Positions 1-9,418 of a stretch of 64,000 nucleotides of DNA are shown here, piece by piece (the first letter of the stretch is position 1; each line of letters begins with the position of its first letter). The stretch is taken from contig JAVEYG010000004.1 of assembly GCA_034003625.1 (NCBI GenBank), forward strand, positions 62,001 through 126,000. The letters run 5' to 3'. The DNA is from GWE2-42-39 sp034003625. Its GTDB lineage: Bacteria; Bacteroidota; Bacteroidia; Bacteroidales; Prolixibacteraceae. The translations under genes and the position numbers were made by a program. Under the pieces are notes generated by a model that searched no databases, was not told the origin of the DNA, and saw nothing but the letters and a program-made list of their open reading frames with translations.

Positions 1-1
1 A

Positions 2-397
2 CTCGTCAGCGCCGTAAATACTACTAAAAAAGGGACATCGGTTATACTGGAGCCGAACCAGTTGGCCCGGATTCTTCCACAAACAAACAAAATTATAAAA
101 GAACAGGTGACAAGCGCCGAAAAATATACCGGTTGGACCAATGGCAAAATGGTTTTTAGCGATGATCCCATTCAGAAGGTCATACAAAGGATGGAAAACT
201 GGTACAATGTAAAAATTCGGTTGGAAGATAAACAGTTGGAAAAGTACCGGTTTACCGGAACGTTTGAAAATGAACCACTGGAAGAAATATTAAATGTGTT
301 TGGCCTCACTTCCCCCTTAAAATATGAAACCGTTTCCGCTCAAATAGGGAATGAAGGGAAATACACAAAACGCGAAATAATCCTAAAATCAAGATAA
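2..397 (+). CDS. FecR-family anti-sigma factor, C-terminal part (5' truncated by window edge)
   Basis: The reading frame is open from base 2, so the gene begins before the window; the first visible ATG-like start is not the true start. What remains is the periplasmic C-terminal half of a FecR/PupR-type anti-sigma factor: a strand ending in GTSVILEPNQ, then the Bacteroidota C-terminal domain with VIQRMENWYNVKI and YRFTGTFENEPLEEIL, followed by a Ser/Pro-rich end. The same C-terminal pattern recurs in the two complete FecR proteins of this window. Family knowledge: FecR spans the inner membrane, holds an ECF sigma factor, and releases it when the STN domain of a partner SusC/TonB receptor signals substrate. 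It lies directly upstream of a SusC with an STN domain. Its sigma factor gene should lie just left of the window. Confidence 0.88.
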   Translation, partial: LVSAVNTTKKGTSVILEPNQLARILPQTNKIIKEQVTSAEKYTGWTNGKMVFSDDPIQKVIQRMENWYNVKIRLEDKQLEKYRFTGTFENEPLEEILNVFGLTSPLKYETVSAQIGNEGKYTKREIILKSR

Positions 398-442
398 ATG
401 AAAACCTGACCAAACATTAAAAAAACTACGGCACTAAAGTAA

Positions 443-472
443 AACAGGAAAGTGGTGGTACACTTTCCTGTT
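443..472 (+). terminator. Stem-loop between fecR and susC of PUL 1
   Basis: A perfect 12-bp inverted repeat (443-454 with 461-472) with a 6-nt loop; the stem strand reads AACAGGAAAGTG. It lies 45 bp after the FecR stop and 57 bp before the SusC start. No U-run follows, so it looks more like an attenuator, processing or stability element than a simple intrinsic terminator. An almost identical stem sits at the same place in PUL 2. Confidence 0.6.
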
Positions 473-529
473 GAAGATGCCTGCGACAACAGGCAAAAAT
501 TGAGTTTAAAAATTAAACATTCCGAATTT

Positions 530-3500
530 ATGAAAAAAACAAACACGAACGGAATACTTCACCGTATTCTGAAGACAAAAGTTTTAATGATTATGAAACT
601 GACGGCTTTTTTCCTTTTTGCTTCAACCTTCGCGTTGATTGCTTCAGGGACCTACTCCCAGAACAAAACCATTACGATTAACAAGGAAAATGCTTTGATT
701 AGAGATGTTCTGAAACAAATTGAAGATCAAAGCGGGTACTTTTTCATTTACAACAACGAATTTGTTGATGTGTACCGAAAGATCGACATTCATGCCAAAG
801 AGCAGACCATCGACCGGCTTTTAGATGATATTTTCAAGGGGCAGAATGTAGCGTATTCAATTAATGAGAGAAGGATTATCTTATCTTCTTCTTTCGCTAC
901 CGGGCAATCCCAACAAAACATCACCATCACCGGCAAAGTAACCGATTCCTCCAATGCGCCGTTGCCCGGCGTTTCCGTAGTGGTAAAAGGCACCACCACC
1001 GGAACGATTACCGATTTTGACGGGAAATATACCCTTGCCAATGTCCCCGGCGATGCCACATTGGTGTTTTCGTTTGTAGGGATGAAAAGTCAGGAAATTT
1101 CAGTGTCTGGCAAAACATCAATTAACATTACTCTTGTTGAAGAAGCTATTGGAATTGAAGAAGTTGTTGCAATTGGTTATGGAACTGCGAAGAAGAAAGA
1201 TATGACTGGATCTGTTGGAACTGTCGGTAGTGCAGAATTAACCAATAGACAAACAACAAATCTTTCTCAGGCAATTCAGGGTGCAGTCTCAGGCGTAATG
1301 GTTACACGAGATGCTAATGCCCCTGGAAGTAGCGCTACAATTAGGATTCGTGGAATAACTACTATTGGAGACAATAACCCATTAGTTCTCATTGATGGTA
1401 TTCCGGGAAATCTTGACGCAGTTAATCCGAACGATGTCGAAAATATATCGGTATTAAAAGATGCGGCATCCGCTTCAATTTATGGTTCAAGAGCTGCTGC
1501 TGGTGTGATCCTTGTCACTACCAAAAGAGCTAAAACCGATCAGTTAAATTTCGAGTATAATATTGAGAATGGGATTGATCAGGCAACTACCTATGTTGAG
1601 ACTGCGAATGCAGTTGGTTACATGAAAGCTGCAAATGAAAAGGCTTGGAACGATGCAGGAAACAAAGGAACTGAATATCCAACCTATCCGGAAGATCGCA
1701 TTAAAAATTACTCTACATTACATACTGAAAATCCAGATTTATACCCTGATACCAATTGGCGCGATGTACTTTTAAATAAATCAGCACCACGTCAAAGTCA
1801 CATTTTAAGTGTAACTGCTGGTTCTGGGCATGTTAGAACTAAAGCTTCATTGGGCTATGATAAGAGCTCGGCTTTGTATGATGGATACACTTTTGAAAGA
1901 ATAACTGCTAGAGTAAATAATGATATAACTATCAATAAATATCTGAGATTTGCTCTTGATTTAAATATACGAAGATCAATTACAAAAATGCCTTTCTTTG
2001 ATCCAATGTACCATAGTCGGATCGCAGCTCCGGTTTATGCGGCAATATGGACAAATGGATATATAGCAGAAGGGAAGTCTGGTACTAACCCGTACGCCAG
2101 ATTAAAATATGGTGGATTTCGCAACTCGTGGGGAGATGAAGTTGGAGGGAGACTCAGTATTGATTTTACACCAATTAAAGATCTCAAAATTTCAGCCATC
2201 GTTTCTCCCAATCTTAACTTTTACAAGGGTAAAGTATTCCAAAAGAAAATAACCTATACAGGCTGGAGTGATCCTACTGTAATTTTAAGCACTATTGAAG
2301 GGCACGCAAGTACTAAATTAACTGAGAGCAGAAATGACAGTCATAGCACAACACTCCAGTTTTTAGCAAATTATACAAAACAATTAGGTGAACACGATTT
2401 AAATGTTCTGGCCGGATATGAAGAATATGCTTTCTTTTATGAAGGCCTTAATTCAGCAAGAGATCAATTCGATTTAACTTCTTATCCATATTTGGATTTG
2501 GGTTCATTAGCCTATACGACCAATGGAGGAAATGCATATGAAAATGCATACCGGTCATACTTTGGCCGAATAATGTATAATTATAATAATCGATATCTTT
2601 TTCAGGCCAATTTAAGGTATGATGGATCTTCCCGCTTTCAAAAGGATTACCGATGGGGCCTATTCCCTTCATTTTCTGCCGGATGGGTTATTTCAGAAGA
2701 AAAATTTATGAAAAATATTCCAGCGTTGTCATTTATGAAAATAAGATCTTCATGGGGCACTTTAGGAAATGAACGTATTGGAAATTATCCGTATCAGGCA
2801 ATACTCCAATTTGGCAATGCATATTTCTTTAAGGGAAATGATGTTATTTCGTCTAAAACAGCAGCACAAAACCAATATGCGATACCTAATATTTCGTGGG
2901 AAACTACAAATTCTTTAGATATCGGCGTTGATCTTGGTTTTTTTGAAAATAAGCTAAGTTTTACTGGAGATTATTATCATAAAACCACAAAGGATATGCT
3001 GTTGGCACTAGAAATCCCGGATTACACAGGGTTTGATAACCCGAGCCAGAACACGGGGAAAATGGATACAAAAGGATGGGATACAGAATTAGCATGGAAG
3101 GATCAAATTGGGAAATTAGGATATTCCATATCAATTAATGTTTCAGATTTTAAATCCATCATGGGCAATTTAGGTGGTACCGAATTCCTTGGAGATCAAG
3201 TTAAGAAGGAAGGAAGCGAATTTAATGAGTGGTATGGCTATAAATCAGATGGCTTATTTCAAACAATAGAAGAGGTAAATAATTCCCCAAAAACAAGCAC
3301 TTCAGTAAAACCAGGTGATATTAAGTATATTGATATTAGCGGACCAACCGGAATTCCTGATGGTAAAATTAATTCATACGACAAAGTGTTGCTGGGAGGA
3401 TCTTTACCACGGTATATGTATGGTGGAAATATTGGTCTTAACTACAGTAATTTCGATTTTTCATTAGTATTTCAGGGAGTTGGCAAACAAAACGCAAGGT

Positions 3501-3886
3501 TAATTGATGCTATGGTTAGACCATTCAGAGAAGCATGGGGAAATGTCCCGGGAATACTCATGAATAATTACTGGAGTATGTACAACAACGAAGCACAAAA
3601 CTTAAAAGCAAAATATCCAAGGCTTTCTGATGTTGGCGCAACGAATAATTATGTGATGTCAGATTATTGGTTATTTAAGGGAGGATATTTGAGATTGAAA
3701 AATATCACCATCGGCTATACTTTACCCGATTTTACAGTGAATAAGTTCAATATAAAATCATTGAGAATTTATGCCAGTTCCTCAGACTTGTTTTCATTAA
3801 ATCATTATCCAAAAGGTTGGGACCCGGAAGCTACAAATTATTTGATGACAAAATCTTTCATTTTTGGGGCATCTATTAAATTCTAA
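530..3886 (+). CDS. SusC/RagA-type TonB-dependent outer-membrane transporter with STN signalling domain (PUL 1)
   Basis: Outer-membrane porin that imports oligosaccharides with its SusD lid, powered by TonB. The frame is open from 452, but I choose ATG 530 (MKKTNTNG) because the signal sequence (MKLTAFFLFASTFALIASGTYSQ) follows it and the preceding 26 residues overlap a stem-loop; this gives 1118 aa. Order: signal peptide to about residue 42; STN domain about 45-115; carboxypeptidase-regulatory-like domain about 130-210 (GKVTDSSNAPLPGVSVVVKG, FVGMKSQEI); plug about 215-340 (IRIRGITTIGDNNPLVLIDG); then the beta-barrel ending in an aromatic SIKF. The STN domain implies trans-envelope signalling to the adjacent FecR. 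About 180 bp encoding the regulatory-like domain (901-1080) are markedly more GC-rich than both flanks. susD follows after 12 bp. Confidence 0.95.
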   Translation: MKKTNTNGILHRILKTKVLMIMKLTAFFLFASTFALIASGTYSQNKTITINKENALIRDVLKQIEDQSGYFFIYNNEFVDVYRKIDIHAKEQTIDRLLDDIFKGQNVAYSINERRIILSSSFATGQSQQNITITGKVTDSSNAPLPGVSVVVKGTTTGTITDFDGKYTLANVPGDATLVFSFVGMKSQEISVSGKTSINITLVEEAIGIEEVVAIGYGTAKKKDMTGSVGTVGSAELTNRQTTNLSQAIQGAVSGVMVTRDANAPGSSATIRIRGITTIGDNNPLVLIDGIPGNLDAVNPNDVENISVLKDAASASIYGSRAAAGVILVTTKRAKTDQLNFEYNIENGIDQATTYVETANAVGYMKAANEKAWNDAGNKGTEYPTYPEDRIKNYSTLHTENPDLYPDTNWRDVLLNKSAPRQSHILSVTAGSGHVRTKASLGYDKSSALYDGYTFERITARVNNDITINKYLRFALDLNIRRSITKMPFFDPMYHSRIAAPVYAAIWTNGYIAEGKSGTNPYARLKYGGFRNSWGDEVGGRLSIDFTPIKDLKISAIVSPNLNFYKGKVFQKKITYTGWSDPTVILSTIEGHASTKLTESRNDSHSTTLQFLANYTKQLGEHDLNVLAGYEEYAFFYEGLNSARDQFDLTSYPYLDLGSLAYTTNGGNAYENAYRSYFGRIMYNYNNRYLFQANLRYDGSSRFQKDYRWGLFPSFSAGWVISEEKFMKNIPALSFMKIRSSWGTLGNERIGNYPYQAILQFGNAYFFKGNDVISSKTAAQNQYAIPNISWETTNSLDIGVDLGFFENKLSFTGDYYHKTTKDMLLALEIPDYTGFDNPSQNTGKMDTKGWDTELAWKDQIGKLGYSISINVSDFKSIMGNLGGTEFLGDQVKKEGSEFNEWYGYKSDGLFQTIEEVNNSPKTSTSVKPGDIKYIDISGPTGIPDGKINSYDKVLLGGSLPRYMYGGNIGLNYSNFDFSLVFQGVGKQNARLIDAMVRPFREAWGNVPGILMNNYWSMYNNEAQNLKAKYPRLSDVGATNNYVMSDYWLFKGGYLRLKNITIGYTLPDFTVNKFNIKSLRIYASSSDLFSLNHYPKGWDPEATNYLMTKSFIFGASIKF

Positions 3887-3898
3887 AAAATCAAAATT

Positions 3899-5587
3899 AT
3901 GAAGACAAAAAAAATAATATACGTATCACTTAGCTTGTTTATCTTGACCTCCTGTGCTGATCTTGATCTAAATCCATTATCTCAGGGGTCCAGCGAAAAC
4001 TGGTATAATGATGAAAGCGAAATACAAATGTCTGTCAATACTTTATATACCGACAGCTATTGGCCACAGGGAGATACGGAATTGAATACGGGAGATATGA
4101 TTTCCAGAAATAATGTAACTGCCATTGAAGCAGGAACTTTAAATGGAACCGCTGGTGAAGTGATAACTTCCTGGGAAAATAACTATAAATGCATTTCCAA
4201 AGCAAATGATGCGATATCAAAAATTAGTGCAAGTAAAGGGAGTGTTCCAATTGAAACGCTGAATCGTTATGTCGCAGAAGCTAAGTTTGTTCGTGCATCA
4301 AAGTATTCATTTTTAATTTCTCACTGGGGAGATGTTCCTTTTTTCACTGAGAACCTAAAGTTGGATGAAGCCTTTACTTTGTCCAGAACGGATAAAAAGA
4401 TAATACTGAAAGCAATTTATGACGATTATGATTATGCCATTTCAAAACTTCCGGTAAATTATGGTTCAGGAGTAAAGCGTGCCACAAAGGGAGCTGCCTT
4501 AGCTATGAAAGCTCGTATTGCTTTATATATGGGTGATTGGGCAATCGCGCGTGATGCAGCAAAAGCATGTATCGATTTAAATGAATATCAATTATATGCA
4601 GATTTTTCTTCTTTATTTCTTTCAAAAACAAAAAATACGAAGGAGTCTATTTTTGCTTTACCCAGATCTGTTACATTAGGAAATATCTTTCCCAATCCTT
4701 GGGATTATACCACAAGAAATGCTGGCGGATATTCTCAATTCGGTCCATCCTGGTACTTATTCTTTTCTTTTCTATGTACAGATGGGCTGCCAATTGATGA
4801 GTCTCCTTTATTTGATCCCCGTAATCCTTTTAAAAATAGAGATCCCAGATGCGCTGCTACTGTTGTAGAGTTCCAAACCAGACATTTAGGATTTATGTTC
4901 CAACCTCATCCTGACTCTCTAATGGTTATGAACTTTATGACAGGGAAACGTCAGGCAAATCAAGATAGTCGTGGGGTTATTCAGTGGGCCTCATTCAACG
5001 GGCTTGTATGGAAAAAGGGGGTTGATGATGATTGGTCGGATGATAAAATAACCGATCCTGACAAAATCATTATCAGATATGCTGATGTTTTACTCATGTA
5101 TGCTGAAGCTAAGATAGAATTAAATGAAATTGATCAGACGGTATTAGATGCAATAAATCAGGTACGAGCTAGAGCGTATAAAGTTAACTATACACAAACC
5201 TCTGCATATCCTGCTGTAACAGCCACAACACAAGCTGAATTAAGAAAAACCATTCGTTATGAAAGAAGAATGGAATTTGCAAATGAAGGATTGAGATATA
5301 TGGATATCATTCGTTGGCGGATTGCAGAGAAAATATTAACAAGAGATAGCTATGGGATGCTGGATCCAATTGATTTAAGAGAAAAAGTAATCAAGAAAGG
5401 ATTGTGGTTCTTCCCTGGAGTCCCAGAAATTGATGATGATGGGATCGCTGATTTTGAACCATTATATAACTCAGGTTTAATTAAGCTTCTGGCAATACAT
5501 AATTTTACTTCCAGACAATATTTGTGGCCAATTCCCGATAAAGAGATATTAATTAATTCTAACCTGAAACAGAATCCTGGGTATTAG
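3899..5587 (+). CDS. SusD/RagB-family surface glycan-binding lipoprotein (PUL 1)
   Basis: Cell-surface lipoprotein that caps SusC and binds glycan. It has a lipobox-like N-terminus (LFILTSCADLDLNP), a helical TPR-like SusD core (VRASKYSFLISHWGDVPFF; ADVLLMYAEAKIELNEID), the family signature RRMEFANEGLRYMDIIRWR, and the classic ending WPIPDKEILINSNLKQNPGY. At 562 aa it has usual family length. It starts 12 bp after susC, as expected for a co-transcribed pair. A 16-bp stem-loop follows the stop, before the enzyme genes. AT-rich like the barrel part of its SusC. Confidence 0.95.
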   Translation: MKTKKIIYVSLSLFILTSCADLDLNPLSQGSSENWYNDESEIQMSVNTLYTDSYWPQGDTELNTGDMISRNNVTAIEAGTLNGTAGEVITSWENNYKCISKANDAISKISASKGSVPIETLNRYVAEAKFVRASKYSFLISHWGDVPFFTENLKLDEAFTLSRTDKKIILKAIYDDYDYAISKLPVNYGSGVKRATKGAALAMKARIALYMGDWAIARDAAKACIDLNEYQLYADFSSLFLSKTKNTKESIFALPRSVTLGNIFPNPWDYTTRNAGGYSQFGPSWYLFFSFLCTDGLPIDESPLFDPRNPFKNRDPRCAATVVEFQTRHLGFMFQPHPDSLMVMNFMTGKRQANQDSRGVIQWASFNGLVWKKGVDDDWSDDKITDPDKIIIRYADVLLMYAEAKIELNEIDQTVLDAINQVRARAYKVNYTQTSAYPAVTATTQAELRKTIRYERRMEFANEGLRYMDIIRWRIAEKILTRDSYGMLDPIDLREKVIKKGLWFFPGVPEIDDDGIADFEPLYNSGLIKLLAIHNFTSRQYLWPIPDKEILINSNLKQNPGY

Positions 5588-5650
5588 TATTGATTTTTAG
5601 GAGTAATATTTAAACGCTAAAGATTATTCCAAACAAAAATAAATATGGCA

Positions 5651-5697
5651 AATAATTCCCGTTTATTCATCGAATGATTATATAAACGGGAATTATT
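5651..5697 (+). terminator. Long stem-loop between susD and enzyme genes of PUL 1
   Basis: A perfect 16-bp inverted repeat, 5651-5666 pairing with 5682-5697, separated by a 15-nt loop; one strand begins AATAATTCCCG. It lies 63 bp after the susD stop. There is no clean U-run after it, so partial termination or 3'-end protection of susCD mRNA is more likely than full termination. Confidence 0.6.
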
Positions 5698-5814
5698 AGA
5701 CTTCTGAGGAGTATCAATATCTCCGATAATTTATAACACAAAATGAAATGTAAATGCCAATTCATTTTCTATGAAATGAAAGCATTTGAGTTTGTATTAT
5801 CCAACTTTTCCTAT

Positions 5815-7929
5815 ATGAAAAAAAGATATTTATATTGTTCCGTTGTTCTTTCACTTTTCTGCTTTAAAGTCATAGTAGCATATCCGCAGAACGATATCAA
5901 TGAAATCGTTCTTTTCGATATCAGAACTTCGACGATGAAAGACGTTTCATCTCTGTCTGGAAGCAAAATCGAGAAAAACAATAATGTTTTAAAGGTAGAT
6001 GCTTTAAAAAACGAAGAATTGTCTGGCGTATTAGTCGAAGGTGATTGGAACCTATCTGGTTGCAACAAACTAATTTTTGAGTTGGTAAATTTTAACAACG
6101 AAGTGGATTTGCCAATTACTATCCGTATTGAAAATCCAAACGCAGATTTAGGCAAAGGAAAGGGGATTCAGATCAACAATGTTTCTGTCCCCTCTGGTCA
6201 GACAAAAGAATTCTCTGTCTCTATTCCTCCCCAACTTCCATATCCTGAAATCAAAGAGAAATTGTTTGGTATGAGAAATACTCCTTATTCATTACCGGGT
6301 ATTGCATCTGACATTAATCCATTAAAGATTATCCGATTATATGTTTACATCAACAAGCCAACGAAGAAAGGACAATGGGGAATTAAACGGATCGTCGCAA
6401 AAGTCGGGGCTCCCCAAGAATTGCCTGCATGGATGCAATTGTCCCCTGAGAAGTTCTTTCCGTTTATTGACGCTTACGGTCAATTTAAATTTAAAGACTG
6501 GCCTGGAAAAACAAAATTGGAAAGCGACTTTAGGGAGTCGTTAAAAAGAGAATTATCCGATATTGAAATACATTCAGGGGCAATAGACCGCGATCAGTTT
6601 GGAGGTTGGAAAAATGGGCCAAAACAAGAAGCAACAGGTCAATTTTACGTCACAAAAGTCGAAGATAAATGGTGGATGGTTGACCCTGAAGGTAATTTAT
6701 TTTGGTCCCATGGACCAGTTAGAGTGACCTCTTCCTATGCAATTACTCCACTTGACGACCGTAAATTCTATTTTACAGGCCTTCCTGATCAAGATTCTCC
6801 CTTCGCCCAATTTTACAAAACTCGGGACGAATTACTCTATCCATATTACGTTGCCAGGGGAGTGAAGGAAACATACGATTTTTCATCTGCAAATATATAC
6901 AGGAAGTATGGTGAAAACTGGCAGTCAGAATATGCGGATATGGTACATAAACGTCTGAAGAGTTGGGGAATGAATACTATTGCCAATGGTTCGGATGTTA
7001 AAATATGCTTACTGGACAAAACGCCATATACCGATAGAATAGAAATTAAATCACCAGCTATAGAGGGTAGTTCCGGGCAATGGTGGAAATTTAAAGACCC
7101 GTTTCATCCAGAGTTTTGTCCCAATATAAGGGGACAACTGTTGAAGCATAAGGCTGAGCTAGACGATCCTTGGTGTTTTGGTTTTTTTGTAGATAATGAA
7201 ATCAATTGGGGATCAGAATCTTCTTTGGCCGAATGGACATTACAATCGCTCCCAAGCCAACCAGTTAAAATTGCATTTATAAACTGGTTAAAAGATCAAT
7301 ACAAGGAGGTTGAGAAATTAAACGATGCATGGAAGACTGATTATTCAAATTGGGATGCAATCCTTATATCACAAGAGAAACCTTTACCCGAAGCAAAAAA
7401 TGATTGTATAAAGTATTCTTCAATCATCGCAGAAGAATACTTTAAAAATGTTCGTGGCGAATTTAAAAAGATAGCGCCAAATAAGTTATATCTCGGATGT
7501 CGGTTTGCTGGATCACACGAATCCCTAATTCGAATTGCTTCTAAATATTGTGATGTAATTAGCTTCAACATTTACAAAAAGACGTTGTCCGATTTTAAAT
7601 TACCTGTAGGAATAGATAAACCTGTAATAGTAGGTGAATTTCATTTTGGTGCACTTGATCGTGGATTATTCCATACGGGTTTGGTCCCAGTTAAAGACCA
7701 GGAAGAGCGTGGACAGACTTTTGCTGATTATATTGAATCAGGGCTGAAGCATCCGAATATTATTGGAGCACATTGGTTTCAGTATGGAGATGAGGCAACA
7801 ACGGGTCGTTTTGATGGTGAGAACTTTCAGATAGGCCTGGTAGATGTTTGCGACAATCCATACCCAGAAACAATTGCAAAAATCAGGATTATAGGGTACA
7901 AAATGTACGAAATCAGAAATGGAAAGTAG
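5815..7929 (+). CDS. GH50-type beta-agarase-like glycoside hydrolase
   Basis: Predicted secreted retaining glycosidase of clan GH-A. I choose ATG 5815 (MKKRYLYCSVVLSLFCF) rather than the longer frame from 5743 because a signal peptide starts there and cleaves near AYPQN; this gives 704 aa. A beta-sandwich-like region (about 25-200) precedes the barrel. GH50 hallmarks are visible: KVEDKWWMVDPEGNLFWSHG, the acid/base segment FFVDNEINWG (Glu about 461) and the nucleophile segment VGEFHFGALDRGLFHTGL (Glu about 607), then GAHWFQYGDEATTGR. Characterised GH50 enzymes release neoagaro-oligosaccharides from agarose; distant members may act on related galactans. The gene leads the enzyme block of PUL 1 and is followed after 24 bp by a GH29 gene. 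Exact substrate is inference. Confidence 0.82.
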   Translation: MKKRYLYCSVVLSLFCFKVIVAYPQNDINEIVLFDIRTSTMKDVSSLSGSKIEKNNNVLKVDALKNEELSGVLVEGDWNLSGCNKLIFELVNFNNEVDLPITIRIENPNADLGKGKGIQINNVSVPSGQTKEFSVSIPPQLPYPEIKEKLFGMRNTPYSLPGIASDINPLKIIRLYVYINKPTKKGQWGIKRIVAKVGAPQELPAWMQLSPEKFFPFIDAYGQFKFKDWPGKTKLESDFRESLKRELSDIEIHSGAIDRDQFGGWKNGPKQEATGQFYVTKVEDKWWMVDPEGNLFWSHGPVRVTSSYAITPLDDRKFYFTGLPDQDSPFAQFYKTRDELLYPYYVARGVKETYDFSSANIYRKYGENWQSEYADMVHKRLKSWGMNTIANGSDVKICLLDKTPYTDRIEIKSPAIEGSSGQWWKFKDPFHPEFCPNIRGQLLKHKAELDDPWCFGFFVDNEINWGSESSLAEWTLQSLPSQPVKIAFINWLKDQYKEVEKLNDAWKTDYSNWDAILISQEKPLPEAKNDCIKYSSIIAEEYFKNVRGEFKKIAPNKLYLGCRFAGSHESLIRIASKYCDVISFNIYKKTLSDFKLPVGIDKPVIVGEFHFGALDRGLFHTGLVPVKDQEERGQTFADYIESGLKHPNIIGAHWFQYGDEATTGRFDGENFQIGLVDVCDNPYPETIAKIRIIGYKMYEIRNGK

Positions 7930-7953
7930 TTTGGACAATATATTAAAACTATT

Positions 7954-9414
7954 ATGAAAATAGATGCACATATCATTATTATTTTTTCTATCTGTTTTAT
8001 TTTTTCTTCCTGTCAAAAGATAAATATTCCCCCACCTTCCCCACTTTCACCTGTACCTTCAATACCACAGTTGGAATGGCAGGAAAAAGAACTTTATGCC
8101 TTTGTACATTTTACCGTAAATACTTTTACAGATAAAGAGTGGGGTTATGGAGATGAACAAGCGAATGTTTTCAATCCTGAATGTTTTAATCCGGATCAGT
8201 GGGCAGAAGTATTGAAGAAAGCAGGCTTTAAGGGTGCAATTCTCACTGCAAAACATCATGACGGTTTTTGCCTCTGGCCAAGCAGATATACTGATCATTC
8301 GGTCAAAAATATAAGTTGGAAGAACGGGAAAGGTGATGTCGTTCGTGATTTCAGGGATGCCTGCTTACGACATGGAATCGAATTCGGGATTTACCTTTCT
8401 CCATGGGACCGCAATCGTGCTGATTATAGTAAATCTTCTTATGTCGAATATTATCAGAACCAGTTAAAAGAATTACTCGGTCAGTATGGTCCGGCATTCG
8501 AGATTTGGTTTGACGGCGCCAATGGTGGTGATGGCTTTTACGGTGGAGCCCGTGAAATGAGAAAAATAGATGACAACGTTTATTACAATTGGCCAGAAAC
8601 ATTCGAAATAGTGCGAAGTTTTAATCCTAAAACGATCATTCGGGGTGATGCTCGGGCAGCATCCGACGGCCGTTGGTGCGGCAATGAAAAAGGGTTTGTC
8701 GGAGAAACAAACTGGAATATGATTTCACCCGATACTTTGAAGACCTTGGGAAACAACAGAATAGAGCTGTTAAATACTGGATATGAGAATGGAACTATCT
8801 GGATGCCTGCAGAAGTTGATGTTTCAATACGACCCGGATGGTTCTATCATGCATCCGAAGACAGTCTTGTTAAAACACCCGATGAATTGTTCGAGATTTA
8901 CCTCAATTCGGTCGGTCGTGGTTCTACCCTGCTTTTGAATGTGACTCCTGATAAACGAGGGTTGATTCCAGAACAAGATATTAAATCTTTACTTCTCTGG
9001 AAGGAAAAGATTGACATAACTTTTTCTAATAACCTTGCATTGAAATCGAAGGTGACCGTTAGTTCGACCCGCGGAAAAGCGGAACAATATTCAGCGAGGA
9101 ACTTGACGGATGGGAATAAGGAAACATATTGGACTACCGATGACGGAATTATCTCTGGTATGATAGAATTTGAGTTCGAAAAGCTACAATTGATTAAATA
9201 TGTAGTTATACAGGAATATATTGCTTTAGGTCAACGGATAAAATCATTCAATATTGAGGTTTTTCAGAACGAGAAATGGCTGCAGGTCGCTAATTCGACT
9301 ACCATTGGTTATAAAAGAATTGTGAGGATTGATCCGGTAGAAACGAATAAACTACGGATCAATATTACAGAGGCAAGATCGTGTCCGGTTATTTCAAATG
9401 TTGAAATTTATTAA
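7954..9414 (+). CDS. GH29 alpha-L-fucosidase-type lipoprotein with C-terminal CBM32/F5-8C domain
   Basis: Exo-glycosidase of family GH29, which removes alpha-L-fucose or, in some algal-galactan systems, the isosteric alpha-L-galactose. The N-terminus is a lipoprotein signal (IFSSCQK, Cys20), so the protein is membrane-anchored. The GH29 core shows WGYGDEQANVFNPECFNPDQ, TAKHHDGFCLWPS and the nucleophile motif EIWFDGANG (Asp about 187). The region from about residue 350 to the end resembles an F5/8 type C/CBM32 galactose-binding fold (VTVSSTRGKAEQYSARNLTD, ETYWTTDDG). Next to a GH50, L-galactose in an agar- or porphyran-like glycan is as plausible a leaving group as fucose; this is inference. 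The next gene starts 5 bp after the stop. Confidence 0.88.
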   Translation: MKIDAHIIIIFSICFIFSSCQKINIPPPSPLSPVPSIPQLEWQEKELYAFVHFTVNTFTDKEWGYGDEQANVFNPECFNPDQWAEVLKKAGFKGAILTAKHHDGFCLWPSRYTDHSVKNISWKNGKGDVVRDFRDACLRHGIEFGIYLSPWDRNRADYSKSSYVEYYQNQLKELLGQYGPAFEIWFDGANGGDGFYGGAREMRKIDDNVYYNWPETFEIVRSFNPKTIIRGDARAASDGRWCGNEKGFVGETNWNMISPDTLKTLGNNRIELLNTGYENGTIWMPAEVDVSIRPGWFYHASEDSLVKTPDELFEIYLNSVGRGSTLLLNVTPDKRGLIPEQDIKSLLLWKEKIDITFSNNLALKSKVTVSSTRGKAEQYSARNLTDGNKETYWTTDDGIISGMIEFEFEKLQLIKYVVIQEYIALGQRIKSFNIEVFQNEKWLQVANSTTIGYKRIVRIDPVETNKLRINITEARSCPVISNVEIY

Positions 9415-9418
9415 TAAA

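Noticed and set aside
452..529. Longer start for PUL 1 SusC
   Set aside because: It would add 26 residues overlapping the fecR-susC stem-loop and ahead of a normal signal peptide; ATG 530 fits better.
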